Below, piece after piece: positions 23,935-36,400 of a stretch of 64,000 nt of DNA. The notes below the pieces were generated by a model. The model did no database searches, was not told the DNA's origin, and saw only the letters and a list, made by a program, of their open reading frames with translations. Position 1 is the stretch's first letter. Every line of letters begins with the position of its first letter. The translations under genes were made by a program, and so were the position numbers. This stretch comes from Rhynchonema sp. JSB1_4 (taxonomy: Eukaryota; Nematoda; Chromadorea; Monhysterida; Xyalidae), in assembly GCA_030248065.1 (NCBI GenBank), contig JASAMV010000663.1, positions 1 through 64,000 of the forward strand, written 5' to 3'.

Positions 23935-26900
23935 ATGTCGTCAGAAAATTTCACGGTAACTGAAGACCAGCTGAGCCAGGGCGTTGATTGGTGGGGATTG
24001 GCGGCGATACTCATATTCTACGCGCTGATTGGTTCGTCCAAAAGCTTGAACTATGCTGATCACATCGATTCCCCGCAACAGAGTGTAGACTTGCATAAAC
24101 CCGAATCCAAAAAACATTGAAATCAAAATCAACAATTAAAATTTAAAACTTTGTTTGACAACTAATTCTTGCTTGTCGCAGCTGCGATCGGCTGTTTGGC
24201 CGCGTGGTGGCGCCAGCGTCGCCTTGTCCAATCAGGCTCGACCTCGGCTCAGGACCAAAGCCAATCAGAATCGGCCATCGTCGCCGGCAGGGACATTGGA
24301 CTGTTCGTGGGAATTTTCACAATGATTGGTTGGTACAAGCAGCCTGAATGTATACCAGAAGTCCCCCTTCCGAATATGTCCGAGATGAGGGATTATTTTG
24401 AAAATTTTGCGAATAATAAGCCCCCACCTATGGTTATTTTCAGCAGTGTTTCTTATGCTTATACATAGTGGAGGCTTACTTTGGAAATTATTTATTTCTA
24501 ATCCGAATTTAATCTAAAATCCGAAGTGTCCCAAATGCATAAGCCCCCAAGGGACTTATTTGGCATTGTCCGGTATAAAGGGCGAGATCCAACCTGGTGA
24601 AGTAGGTAACGTCTTGCCTTGGTCACGTAACTCTTTTGCATCGAGGATATTTGTTTTCGAAGTGTTTAATTTTGTTCGTTTCCAAATGCGCTTTTGTAAA
24701 GGTATGGGACCAGCAATTTGCATAATGATTTGTTTGCGAAAGCGCTTCGGCCCTAAACAGTCACGGAATCCTTTTTCTTTTCTTGTCAGCAACATGGGTC
24801 GGTGGCGGTTATGTCAATGGCACCGCCGAGTACACGTTCACGAGTGGCCTCGTTTGGGTGCAAGCTCCTGTGGGGTACTCTATCAGTTTGATCGTTGGTT
24901 GGTAATTAACAATTTACATACAGTGCGCCTCATTTATAGTGGCCTTGATTAAAATTAATTTCTTCAGGAATAAAATGTTTTTTCATTTATAGTGGCCTTG
25001 ATTAAAATTAATTTCTTCAGGAACAAAATATTTTTTGTAAAACGAAAATCACTGAAAGTAACATTTTCTATCAAAGCCGGTTTGCAGGTGGTCTTTTCTT
25101 CGCCAAACCAATGCGAGCGCAGGGATACCTGACCATGTTGGATCCATTTCAACAACGTTACGGTCGATTTATTGGAGGATTGTTGTTCATTCCGGCACTG
25201 CTTGGTGAACTACTCTGGTCGGCGGCTATATTGAACGCGCTTGGTTCGCTTCTTTTATCAGAAAACAATTTCTTGTGCGAATTCTATTTTTGTAAGGTTT
25301 TTTCGATGCTGGAAAGACGGCCTTGTTTGGATGTATAGTCCAGCCACTAACTCATGAGACCATTTATTTTGAAGTTGACTGGTACGGATCCAATAATGTT
25401 CCGGTTCCACGTATTTCGGAAATGAAAGAGAGAGAAACGCATGTATTTTTTAAAAACACGCTCTGCGCCTCGGTGCGTAAATTCCCTTTTGACTCCCAAA
25501 ACATTTGTTTGTTGAACGACGTTGCTGTACGCGTAAGCACGCAGCAAGTTGAGGTCAGCCAGCTGGAACTTGTCATCATGTCTCTCGGCCCAATCTCTTT
25601 CTTTTGTTTGCGAAAACACGTGTAACCGGCGCATTTTTGAGTCTGACCAAGCAAGCTTTAAAAAGAGTCGTCTCATGAGCACGTGGCTGGACTATACCGG
25701 AGTTTTCCACTTCAAGCCCCCCCCCGAATAGAGCCCTCGGGGGCTCTAAGTGGAAAATTTTCCACTTAAGGCCCCCGGGGGCTCTAATTGGATTTATTTT
25801 TTTACGGACCATTTATTTTACATCGAACAGTAAACTTGCCAAAATAGTTCAAACTAGTGTAAGAATGACCAAAATACCGCACCTTTCTGTTGTTTTACCA
25901 ACGTTTTGCCACGTTTAGATGAAGATCCTCACAATCAGGTTGAAATATGGTATCAGAATGTCAAAATGCTGGCCTAAAGTGTCCCTACTGACAACGATGA
26001 AAACACCCAGTTTTCCGCTTAAAGCCCCCGAGGGCTGTAAGTGGAAACGTTTCCGCTTAAAACCCCCGGGGGCTCTAATTGGATTTTTTCTTTCTGGTCG
26101 GAGGGTCCATTTTCAACCAATTTCCGCATAGAGCCCCCGGGGCTTTAAGTGGAAAACTCCGGTACGTGTGCTAAAACTTGGTTATATTCTTTCCGTTCTT
26201 TAACAGTCCAGAGGCGGCATACAGAAAATGTTTCAACGCCTTGAAAACAGCATTCATCGTCGTGGATGATAACCAACAGGTCGATATCGTTGCTCAAAAC
26301 ATGCGCGTGTTACTTGATGGCTGCTGTTGCGATAAAACATTTGCTGTATACTTTGTTTGGATCGAGAAGACCATACATACTTCCGATAAAGATATGGTCG
26401 CTGTTTTTTTTAGAAAAATTCGCTTGGTCTGGTCACCAGTGGTTAACAAAAAAATTTTTTTATTCGAACCCCATTTTTTAAAAAAAATTTATTTAATTAA
26501 AAAATTTTTTTTTATTCCAGCCAAAATCTGCCCAACACGATAAAAAATGAGCGCTCAAGTACAAAATAGGGCTATTTTTGTTACATAATGTGTTCTAAGT
26601 GCATATAAAGCACAGGTGATACGAAAACCATGCTATCCAATAGTCGATAAGTACCAACCATAGTCAGGTACACACCCGTACCCTTCCCCAGGTGGTGCGG
26701 GTGTGATGGTATGGCTTTCTGATATTCGGGATGGGAATTTTGGGTGAAATTATGACGTCTAGGTACACGGCCAATGCAAATAAGCTGTACATAGTGTGAA
26801 ATTAGAGTGAATACAAAATCGAATCACTCCTTTCGGGTCTGGGGCATGGATAAATAAATGCCCACCCAGTCACACGTACGTGTGTAGTCATATGAGAGGG

Positions 26901-29900
26901 CCTGTGAGTGTGCGCACTATGTCTAGATGCCTCAAAACAACGATTATGGCACCCAATACACCCATGGTAGGGTTAGGTGATGTCAACAGTAGCAATTTTT
27001 ATGCAAAAAATAGCACTTTTAGAGCAAAAAAATAGAGAAATTTTCGAATTTTGAAATAATAAAAAAAATTTTTTTTAACTTTTGGGACGAATTTTTTTTA
27101 AATCTTTTTTAATAAAAAAATTTTTTTTAAAACCACTGCTGGTCACCACTTGTGCGTCTATTTGTGTGTCACATCACGATGGATGTTTCCAAGCCGAAGT
27201 TCTTATTCGCCGTTCTGGTCTATTCCTGCACCTTTGCGTAAACATGCGTGAAGGGGCACTGTAGGCTGAACGTGCCGGAATGCGGAATTATTGGTACACA
27301 TACGGAAAAATATGATCCATGACCATGTTGCGGAACGCAAAATCCAAAATGCGTAAATATTTCCGGATTCCGCTTTCCAAAAACCAGCGTAAACATCTTT
27401 CCGCATGTCAGGTGCTGCGGTGTCCACAATCCTCGGTCTGAGCCGTGTCCCTTCCGTCATTCTGAGTGCAGCAGTGGCGATCGCGTACACCTTCATCGGC
27501 GGACTGTATTCGGTGGCATTCACTGATGTCATTCAATTGATCTGTATTGCGTTCGGATTGGTAAGAGGGCGCGTAGCTTCGCAAAAAAAAACGTAAATTT
27601 GGGACAGCGTGTGACAACGTGAATAAAGCTCGAAGTCGTTCTTTGAGCCCTAACATGTGACCAAGCAAACGCTTAAATCACCAGTTTACTTCAAACTGTA
27701 CTAAAGTCACTGCATTTTACGTTTTCTTATTTTCCGACGAATAATTGGATAAATCACGGCCGTCAGAGTTCTGCCATTGAAATCGTAATCACACCAGCAC
27801 AGCCTGGGTTGTGGAGCAGTTGTGCAGCGTGTTTTTTGCCAACCCACCGCATCCTTTTTTATCGCAGACGGGCGGTGCACCAGGTAATCGTCAGTGGAAT
27901 GCCCCAATGGCTGATACAAACCATTCCCCAGGTGTTGGCCATTCCCTTCGCGTGGTCGCATCCCGATGCAGACCCGAATCGACCGCTCGACAATTTGTTG
28001 GGCACAATCGAGTACCCGGGCCAATACATCGATGGGTTCCTGTTGCTCATATTTGGTGGACTGCCGTGGCAGGTGGGCATAGTCTTCATGCGTGTCTGTG
28101 TTTGTGGTGACTTAAGGCGATTTTGGTTTCCCGATTGGGTCGCTAAAATGGCGGTGGACTTATGCATGTTGTAATGAAATGGTGGCCTTTATTTCTGTCA
28201 TGCAATCGCTGATGATTTTCTTGACAATTGGCGTTTATTAAACAAATGTTTATCTGATGCTGATGTTTCACGCCCAGGTGTATTTCCAACGCGTGTTGTC
28301 GGTTCGCTCGTCGCGCAACGCACAGATTCTGTCGTTTGCTGGTGAGTCACTCATTACGCACATGTAGCTGATCGGGAGCGGGGATTGTTGCTCAAATTTT
28401 GAAACATCTTCAACTTGAAAAAAGTCACAGCACGTGACCTGTGAAGATCCGCTCACCAGATGCAACACTCATACGTACAGTAGCTCTTGTCATCGAGAGA
28501 CGCTGAAATATAAAAACAAGTGCCGTTTATGGGTGTGCCCGTCAATTTTTTTATCGAGCATTACGCCAGTCTGATTCAGACCAGCATAAAGTGGTCAATC
28601 AGGCGCAGGAACGGTGAACAACTTTGTCGAGATATTCGTGCTTCCAAAAATACGTAAGGTCCAAACAAAATTTATGCGTTTACTTTGCTATTGTCGTTGC
28701 CCTATACATAGTTTTTGCCGTCAAAACCAGTGTTCGAACGGGATTCATTTTTAATCCCGGGATCGGGATTGGGATCAAGAAAGTGTCGGGATCGGGATCG
28801 GGATCCCGGTTTTGAAAACCCGGGATCCCGGGATCGGGATCGGGATCGGGATCCCGTTCGAACACTGGTCAAAACCGATACAACATCCGTGTCATTAACC
28901 TTCCTCCTTAGCCGCTCCCCCTTGTAGGTGGTGTCGGCTGCCTGCTCATGGCCATTCCCCCGTTGCTCATCGGTGTTTCCGCTCTTCGTCTGCCCGATGA
29001 CAGTCCACTGCGTGCAGCCATTGTCAACGACTCCACCATGTTGCTGCCGTTGGTTGTCAAACACATGACACCACCGGTTGTCGGGTGCGTTGGTGGACCT
29101 TCATTTGTTTCCTGGTAATTTGGGTACCACCTAATCTACATGTACCCACATTACCTATTCTGCCTGCCGGATTCGCACGACACCGAATTGTTTGCGTACC
29201 AAGACCCAGTAGTTGTGTACTCCCGCATTTACCAGCAATTCTCAGGAATGAAGTGCGCTGTACCACCGGGGCAGTCCACGTTTTTTGAGATTGTTGCGCC
29301 TTGAGTCTTGCTCCAAACGATGTTCTTGAATCTCTGTTTTGTGGGCATGTCAGAACATGAACTGGACCCAGCCGAGATCAGGCTCTAAGTGAAGTCTAAG
29401 TCTAAGCTCTAAGTCACAGAATGAGCTCGAATAAAACTGCCTGATGTACATATGTCCCTTCCTTTGACTCCTGTAACTTACATATATGTATGTAACTATT
29501 CATGATAACCGGGAGCGCATGCACATTCCAAATTCCTTTGCGAACAAAAGGTTGCTTTTTTCGACTGGGATACTAACTTAATGGTTATGCTGCGACTCCA
29601 CCGGTACTGAAAAATCATACACATTCGTTACACGCACGTCCACCGTTCTACAAGGCGACTGAGCAGTGTTCTGCCAGTGTGAACACTACACGATCCTGGA
29701 TAAAAGGCCATAACCACAACACAAAAGCCATAACAACCTACAAGTTATGTACCACTACAGCGTGACCCAAAAGTAGCATATGTAGCTTTCGTCGATTGCA
29801 GTTACATCGCGTTAGGTGCAGTGGCGGCCGCAGTGATGTCATCCAGCGACAGCTCGATTCTGTCAGCGAGCAGCATGTTCGCGCACAACATATTCAGAAA

Positions 29901-31548
29901 TGTGGTCTGGCAGAATGTGAGTGCAATTAAAAAATTGATTTGCATATTCAATTTAAAAATTGATGTCATTAATACCTGCTTGACGGCATCACAGTTTTGA
30001 ATGTCGCGCAATCAATCGTATTTATCGGGGCAGAATCGGGACCCGCTATTTTCTGTCACCCTAAATTACGTATGCGCATTCGCTCTATTTCTGGGTGTAA
30101 TCGGAAATTGTGAGGTTTTAATTACAGATGGTAACCAGACTGTTTCGTTACTCACCAACTTGTTTGTGAGCATCATAGTCCTGTTGGTTCAGGTTCGGAA
30201 AAGCAATTTCTTTATTGCTATCGGACTGATTGGCGACACAAAAAAACAAGTTTTAACTTGTGGTAAACCATTTCAAGGGTCATCAATTTTTTTTGCAAAT
30301 CCCCACAGGCTCCCGACAAGATCGTTCTATGGGTGCTGCGCGTGTCCGTGATTTTCTGTGGCGTGCTGTCCTGCGTGCTGGCGCTGGCGGTTCCGCAGGT
30401 GAGGTTTTGTTTCGACGAATAAAACTCACTATGACGCGTGCAGCTTTTCATTCCAGATTTGCTGTGTACTTTCTAGATCTTTGCCGAATATGGGAATAAT
30501 GTTATTTTTTACATCATGCAAAACTACCAACATAAACGTTGTGCATGTAACATCGGCTCATGCACGCCTAGTCGAGTATTTCAACTGATAACGGAATTGA
30601 ATTTTGAAAATCGGCCCAAGTTTTTTCATATTTTCCAAGTTCTATATTTTATTCGTTCCAAGGTCTATGCGCTGTGGGTTCTAAGTTCCGACCTTGTCTA
30701 CGTGGTTCTCTTCCCCCAACTGCTGTGCGCCGTCTACATCGGCTTTGTCAATCGTTATGGCGTATTGGCTGGCTATGCGGTCGGGTTGGCTGTCAGGTTT
30801 GTCCGACCGCTCTGTCTTTTGAAATCACTAAATTAATGTTATTTATTTGTAACGTTTAGACTCGGGCTTAACCTTCAGGGCTCAACCACTTGCGCTTTGG
30901 CTCAAGCACATTTGGAGTCCACGCCTAAGCCTGAGCCTGGTGGGGACTGTCGTAGCTTTCGCAGTACAGCAATTTCGAACTTCCCACCATCTTTCCGACA
31001 TTTAGGATGAACTGTGTACAGCCACTCATGTACTCAGCTTAAAGACTTTCCCACCACCATCCCCAGATGTGCCCACGGCGTGCCCGAACTAGAGTGGAAG
31101 ACCGGACTGGAGGCGACCAATTGGCCGACGAAAACACTGGCGATGCTCGCCAACCTCGGCATCACACTGCTCGTGTCGTGGTGAGTCATAAAGGGTGGCC
31201 CGAAAGTTCAAACACAATCGGATGAAGGGCATGCCATGTGCGTTGCACGTATTCTCGTGCTGACTGCGCCTTGTCGGTGTCAAACGTGGTGATGGGGTCC
31301 AGCCAGATTCATTTTCGTTTCTGGCTGGTTGCATTATGAAACATCGTGGTTTAGTCATCATGGCCAAAATCTCGTCTCCTTCTGAAACACGAATGAGCCT
31401 TATCTGCAGGTTGACCAAAGGCACAGTGCATCGTCACAAGAATGTAGTCGTCTCAGCCAAGTCGACGGCGATTCAACCTGTGAAACGGGAAGCCTGGGAG
31501 ATGCGACCACAGGCAGAACCGAAACCGGATGTTTCCACAAGATTATGA
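23935..31548 (+). CDS. High-affinity choline transporter (SLC5A7/CHT1-like), complete
   Basis: CHT1 takes up choline with sodium at cholinergic terminals and limits acetylcholine synthesis. Thirteen exons keep phase: 23935-24031, 24182-24328, 24790-24897, 25088-25243, 27412-27560, 27932-28072, 28278-28341, 28928-29084, 29802-29916, 30309-30398, 30663-30796, 31067-31180 and 31410-31548 (TGA); total 1611 bp, 536 residues. Vertebrate CHT1 is about 580. Landmarks in order: first membrane helix ([14 protein letters not shown]), [110 protein letters not shown] and [20 protein letters not shown]. The C-terminal tail is short and hydrophilic. The region after LAVR is shorter than in vertebrates. Intron 25244-27411 holds three stacked transposons. 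AATAAA lies 80 bp past the stop. Confidence 0.95.
25336..25694. mobile_element. MITE family 3, copy 2
   Basis: Same ends and core as 9014-9371 (tagtccagccactaactcat ... gagcacgtggctggacta), flanked by TA (25334-25335, 25695-25696). Lies in choline transporter intron 4. Confidence 0.85.
25697..26162. mobile_element. Family 4 element, copy B, inserted at the edge of a family 3 element
   Basis: CCGGAG...CTCCGG element very like 19580-20038. Flanks are TA on the left (25695-25696, shared with the right flank of the family 3 element) and TA on the right (26163-26164), so its target duplication is TA. Contains the same aaacttgccaaaatagttca block. Confidence 0.85.
26437..27138. mobile_element. hAT-like non-autonomous element (CAGTGGTTAA ends, 8-bp TSD)
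   Basis: Ends cagtggttaac / aaaaccactg with A/T-run subterminal sequence. Perfect 8-bp flanking repeat CTGGTCAC (26429-26436 and 27139-27146). CAG...CTG termini with an 8-bp duplication are the hAT pattern. No transposase motif seen. Confidence 0.88.
28728..28867. mobile_element. Microsatellite-armed hAT-like palindrome (CGGGAT arrays)
   Basis: A 140-bp palindrome with ends cagtgttcgaacgggat / atcccgttcgaacactg. Perfect 8-bp TSD GTCAAAAC at 28720-28727 and 28868-28875. Both arms are runs of the hexamer cgggat. Lies in choline transporter intron 7. Confidence 0.88.
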
Positions 31549-31627
31549 GATTGACTGATTTCCTTTGTACATTATCATGATCCACATGTAAATTTTTCTT
31601 CACACGTGATTTGGACCGCGCGAAACA

Positions 31628-31633
31628 AATAAA
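31628..31633 (+). other. Polyadenylation signal AATAAA of the choline transporter gene
   Basis: Exact hexamer 80 bp after the stop codon, in a normal position for a short 3' UTR. Confidence 0.6.
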
Positions 31634-31663
31634 AGTGTTCGATAGTTTTCGCGTGTCTCAACG

Positions 31664-31924
31664 CTAAACAAAAAGCGATATTTCAAAAAACTGCGATTTT
31701 TCAAAACCGGTTGCCAGAAGGCGTGTGTGGACACTTGTTGACGATTGCCATAAACGCATTGAATGGATAGCACAAGGATTCGAATGAGGACAATTCAACA
31801 ATACATGAGTATGCTGCTTCGTAATAAGACCGCAAACGTGACAAAATTGAGGATGTTTTGAGACACTCTGTACATCACTATTCATTCGTCCGATACAGGA
31901 CATCAGCATGGCTTGCAACCCCAC
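31664..31924 (-). pseudogene. Possible remnant of a non-LTR retrotransposon C-terminus
   Basis: An 86-codon frame includes FCHVCGLITKQHTHVLLNCP. This resembles the CxxC...HxxxxC zinc finger that ends many non-LTR reverse transcriptases. No reverse transcriptase motif is next to it, so the call rests on a single short pattern. Confidence 0.25.
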
Positions 31925-33413
31925 ATGCAGTTGATCAGATGGTGGTCTACGCGAGCAACAAGATCAGATCTGGTGATGAAGTGGAGCCCCGATTTGAACT
32001 GTTTATTATATGTATCATGCATTTTCGTGCACCCTTTTCGTTCCTCCGCTAAGTTCTTGCTCTCGTTCTTTTCGTTTTTCGGTTTTTTTGAGAGTTCATT
32101 CGTGTCTGCTCGTGAGCGTCCGTTGCGCTTTGTGTTCAACTGTTAGTTAGCCGTTCATCATTTATTTGCGTAAAACTAACATGTAACGCCGCCGCGGAGT
32201 TCTATTCATTATAGCGTTAGCGTAAACGGGACAATCCAGCTGGTGGCTTGGTCCGACAGCTCCCTACGCCGGTACTGCGATTATTGCACAATTATATAAA
32301 CTCCGTCGTTGCATCGTGTGTGATGAGTGGCGAGGTTGGATCGCGTACGACTGCAGGTTCACAAAAAATAACAAGTGTCGTTTTTGCCTCGAGTAACAAC
32401 ACCAACGAAGATTGTGGGCTGCTCAAACATGACGGACTTGATTAGTTCCTCTGATTACTGGGTTTCAACTTAGATTGTCCCGAGTCAAGTCAGTCCTGTG
32501 TGAGTAGGCGCGGCCTCAGGTACTCGAGGCAAAAACGACAGGTTGTTTTTTTATGATTTCATTCCAATTTTATCAGCGTACAATGTTCAGAGCAACACAA
32601 CAGGAAAGCAGTGATGTTGCTTATAAATGGCTGCATGCGACCAAGTTTCTGCTGGGGGTCAGTATTGGAAAGTAATAGTGAATTCAATTCGTCAGCTCCT
32701 GGAGTGTGCATAGAACCGGCTGTGTAACACATGGAAACGCACAATGTGCTGGAACATATTATCTATGAAAAGCATGAGCTGACTGGTGCGTCTCATAAAG
32801 TCAGTATAGCAACGAGTTGACATATATACCAAGGGCATTTTACGGAAATGCAAAACAACCGGAACCTGACCGTTGTTTGCATCAGAGATGACCAAACGAG
32901 GTAATATTTAAGTGATAATGTAGGTTACCTATACAGAAACCAGATATTTTGCTGTTTGTCCTGAATATGGGTTGTCTAAACAACTTTGATTGCTCTGATC
33001 AAGCTCGTCATCCGTGAACTACTGACGAAAGAAACACATGTACGTTATCTTTTTCATTAAGGCACATGATAAACGCTTTCAGAGGCGCCAAGATGTGAAA
33101 AACAAGCGCCGCATGCACTTTTGTGAAGAAACCATCACGCACCCTGAGAAAAAATTCTAAATTTTAAGCTCGAAAAAGGCCATTTTTGAACGTTTTAGAC
33201 AATATTGTTCCCCGGCCAATTACGGTATAATAATGGTACGGTCATCCCTGCTTCCGCGATTTTGCGTCAAGATAAAGCAAAGCAGAAGGCAAAGCAGAAA
33301 GAAGAAAGTAATAAAACAGTATCGTGATTAACAGTGATAACCAGCCTGTCTTGTACGAACTGCACTACTAAGATGGTGATTGAAAAGTGCCGCTTGAACC
33401 ATATTGAGGTGTA

Positions 33414-36400
33414 CTAAATTGTCCCAAGCGTTTGCCTGATGCTCCAAGGCGAGAAATCACTGCCGGATGTTCGGTCCATACTTTCGCAGCTCGGTGATCG
33501 CGAACGGAATTCGACCTCGTTCATTTGCACAATGCTCAGACCGGACAGGTCGGAACTGGAATGTTGACAGTCAAAGGTCTCAGCACGTACGGTAAACATT
33601 CTATCCGAGGGCTTACTCAAAAGTTGCCAATCACCAATCACGTGTCTACCGCAGAGAACCCTGATCGTACATATCAACTGAGCGAGCGCCAAGTTGATGT
33701 TTCACACGCGTCCACTGCTCACCAATGTTTGTCACTACTGGCATAGTAGTGCACACTTGGTCTGGGAATGCCATTGAAGGTCGATCCAGCGCACATGGTG
33801 TAAGCACCCATGTTGTCGAATCGGATCCAGTCGTTCTCACACATCAACGGCAGTCGCGTCTGTTTGATCACACAATCCAATCCGTCACATGTGGGACCCC
33901 ATATCGAACAGTGACTGAATGATGTTTCATCCGATGGCTGCAAAGTGGAGCGGAAGCTATTCTGTGGACCACCCTGTAAAAATGACCAGTCAACGGACCG
34001 GAAAGAGACACTCAGCCGTCACAGTTTGATGATCAAACAGAATGCAATTGAACGATCCATAGATCCCATCGTTGATGTAGTACATGCGACCCAGCTGTTC
34101 CGAATCACAGTCTGCAACCGATATCTTCGTAAACAAGAGTGTCTGCCTTGCAAAATCAGGCACCACTGGTGTACATACCTTGTTGCGTGATGCGACTTGC
34201 AGGTACATCTGTCTTTGCCACCACACTGCAGCACAGCATGAACGCGCTCGCGGCGAAAAATCGGCCCGGTTCGGCGACTATGTCGACTTCGATAGATCCC
34301 ACTGGAAAGTGTTCGTCCAACGCGCGGTTGATGGTCGATGCGGCCTTGAAATGGTGTGAAACATCAGCCAGTTACACAGCTGCCTTTGTAATGCATCAAC
34401 TTGAACATTTGCATGCACTAGGATCAGGGCTGGACCACAGCGGGCAGGGCATTTTTGTTATGGACCGCATCCTGCGATCAAGTTCGAGCATCAAATTTGA
34501 CCAGCGTAAAATTACACACAAAGAACTACAGTCCAACTGCAGTCGTTCAATCACAGTAATTGGCATGTCAGCAAACTCAGTCAGCAAGAATTTTCAGTAC
34601 CAAGGCGTCCAATGCGGTATAACACGAAAGATAGGCGGACATGAGTAAAAAATGAATGAAAGAGAAATTAACTAAATGGCTGGTTGTGTATATTTTTGTG
34701 TTTTTGCGATTCCCCGACTTATCATTAGGCTTCGGGTTAGGCTCTCCCAAACGAGTAGGATTCATTTTTAGGCTCACAATCCTACAGGCCTAAAAATAAA
34801 CTGAGGAAGTGCAAGATAAGAGAGACAAATTATGTATTAATTTCGGCATATGTTTGTCACTATTGTCAGAAAGATTTATTCAAACGTACTATAGCAACAA
34901 TCTTGCTGACAAGGTTTCCTGACATGCCAATTACTGAATAATCGTGATGACCCACTATGGAAAGTGTTCGTCCAACGCGCGGTTGATGGTCGATGCGGCC
35001 TTGAAATGGTGTGAAACATCAGCCAGTTGGCTGCTTCTGAAATGTAACAAATTGAAAGCAAGCACTGCAACCATTGATGGACCACAGCAGGCAGGGCATT
35101 TTTGTTTCTGGACGGCATCTTGCTTTGACCAGCGTAATACTACACAAAAACCGCGCAGTGTCGCCCAAGGCTTATAATCGTTCAATGTTTGCAATCAAAC
35201 ATGCTCACGAATTTCTTGAAACATCAGCCAGCCAGTCGCACCTCCTCAAACAACAATTCATTCGGATCGACCACTGACACGAATCCGCCACCAATGTCCA
35301 ACACTCGCATGTCGTGCCCCAAACCGTGTCCAACATCAAACAATCGACGTGCGTGTGCAATGCCGTGCGTCCACGCCGATGCGTCACGCGCACCACTGCC
35401 GCTGTGGAAACTGGAACATCATCAAGAAAATACGGAATGTATTCGACTGAAAAAGAGTTGTTATCTGCGTTTGGCCATTGGTGCGCCATATTGAACAGCT
35501 TTTCGGAGCGCAGAACGAAGCACCCAAACTAACGAAACGCCAATCACAGACACGCCTATGTCGGCAGCGGTCTTCAGCAACTCAGCAGCCACTTGCGTGG
35601 GTTCGCATCCGAACTTGATGCTCAAGTCACTTCGCGCGCTTTTGTCCGACACGCCGATTCGGAGCACCATCCTGCAAGCAAAAGTTACGATATATCTTAC
35701 AAAGCAGTGGTCAACCCAACGTTATGGTGACATGATATCGTGATCGGCATTCACAGTGACAATATACAATGTTGGGGGCTCTATAGACTCGGGGCCACCC
35801 CCCGGAAACTACCGTAATCAATGTGCTACCTTACCCAAACTTTTGTCACGTGATATACAGACCCATATGAACTTGTAATATTAGTTTTGGTCGTGTCGGT
35901 CAACGGAATCGGTCACGGCCGATCGCCATCGGTGTTCGAGTTCAAATTTCAAAGTTGTCCGAATGTTACATGTAGCACCTCTATCATGTTCAGAATTTTT
36001 TGCTGATTCCAAAAATGTTAAGCTTATTTCAATCTGATCGCAGAAGAAAAGGTTATTGGTAATCTCAAGACGGTTGCGATTATCCTGATGTGTCAAGAAC
36101 TCGACACCATCAAGGGCAGTCACATGCCAACCGCACCGCGAGCAACGCCATTTGATCAGATCAGTACCACCGTTTCTCCTCTTCACCGTGAGCCTCTGTA
36201 TGATGTTGTTGCACCGACCACAGACTTTCGTCTGAGGAATGATACCCAGTCGCTGCAGGTACTGTGCGGCTTCAAGTTCAGTCATGCTGCAGATTTGATC
36301 CATAAACATGCGTTGGGGTTGTTGGGCCTGAGCCATAATGCGGCTTAATCGGCACGGAAGAGAGCAATTAGATGATGCGCAATTAGACCACTTGCTGAGA

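Larger units (their letters stand above)
31549..33413. other. Intergenic region between convergent genes
   Basis: The choline transporter ends on the left and ornithine decarboxylase ends on the right, so both 3' flanks lie here. The AATAAA at 31628-31633 probably serves the choline transporter. Apart from the possible zinc-finger remnant at 31664-31924 I see no gene. Confidence 0.5.
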
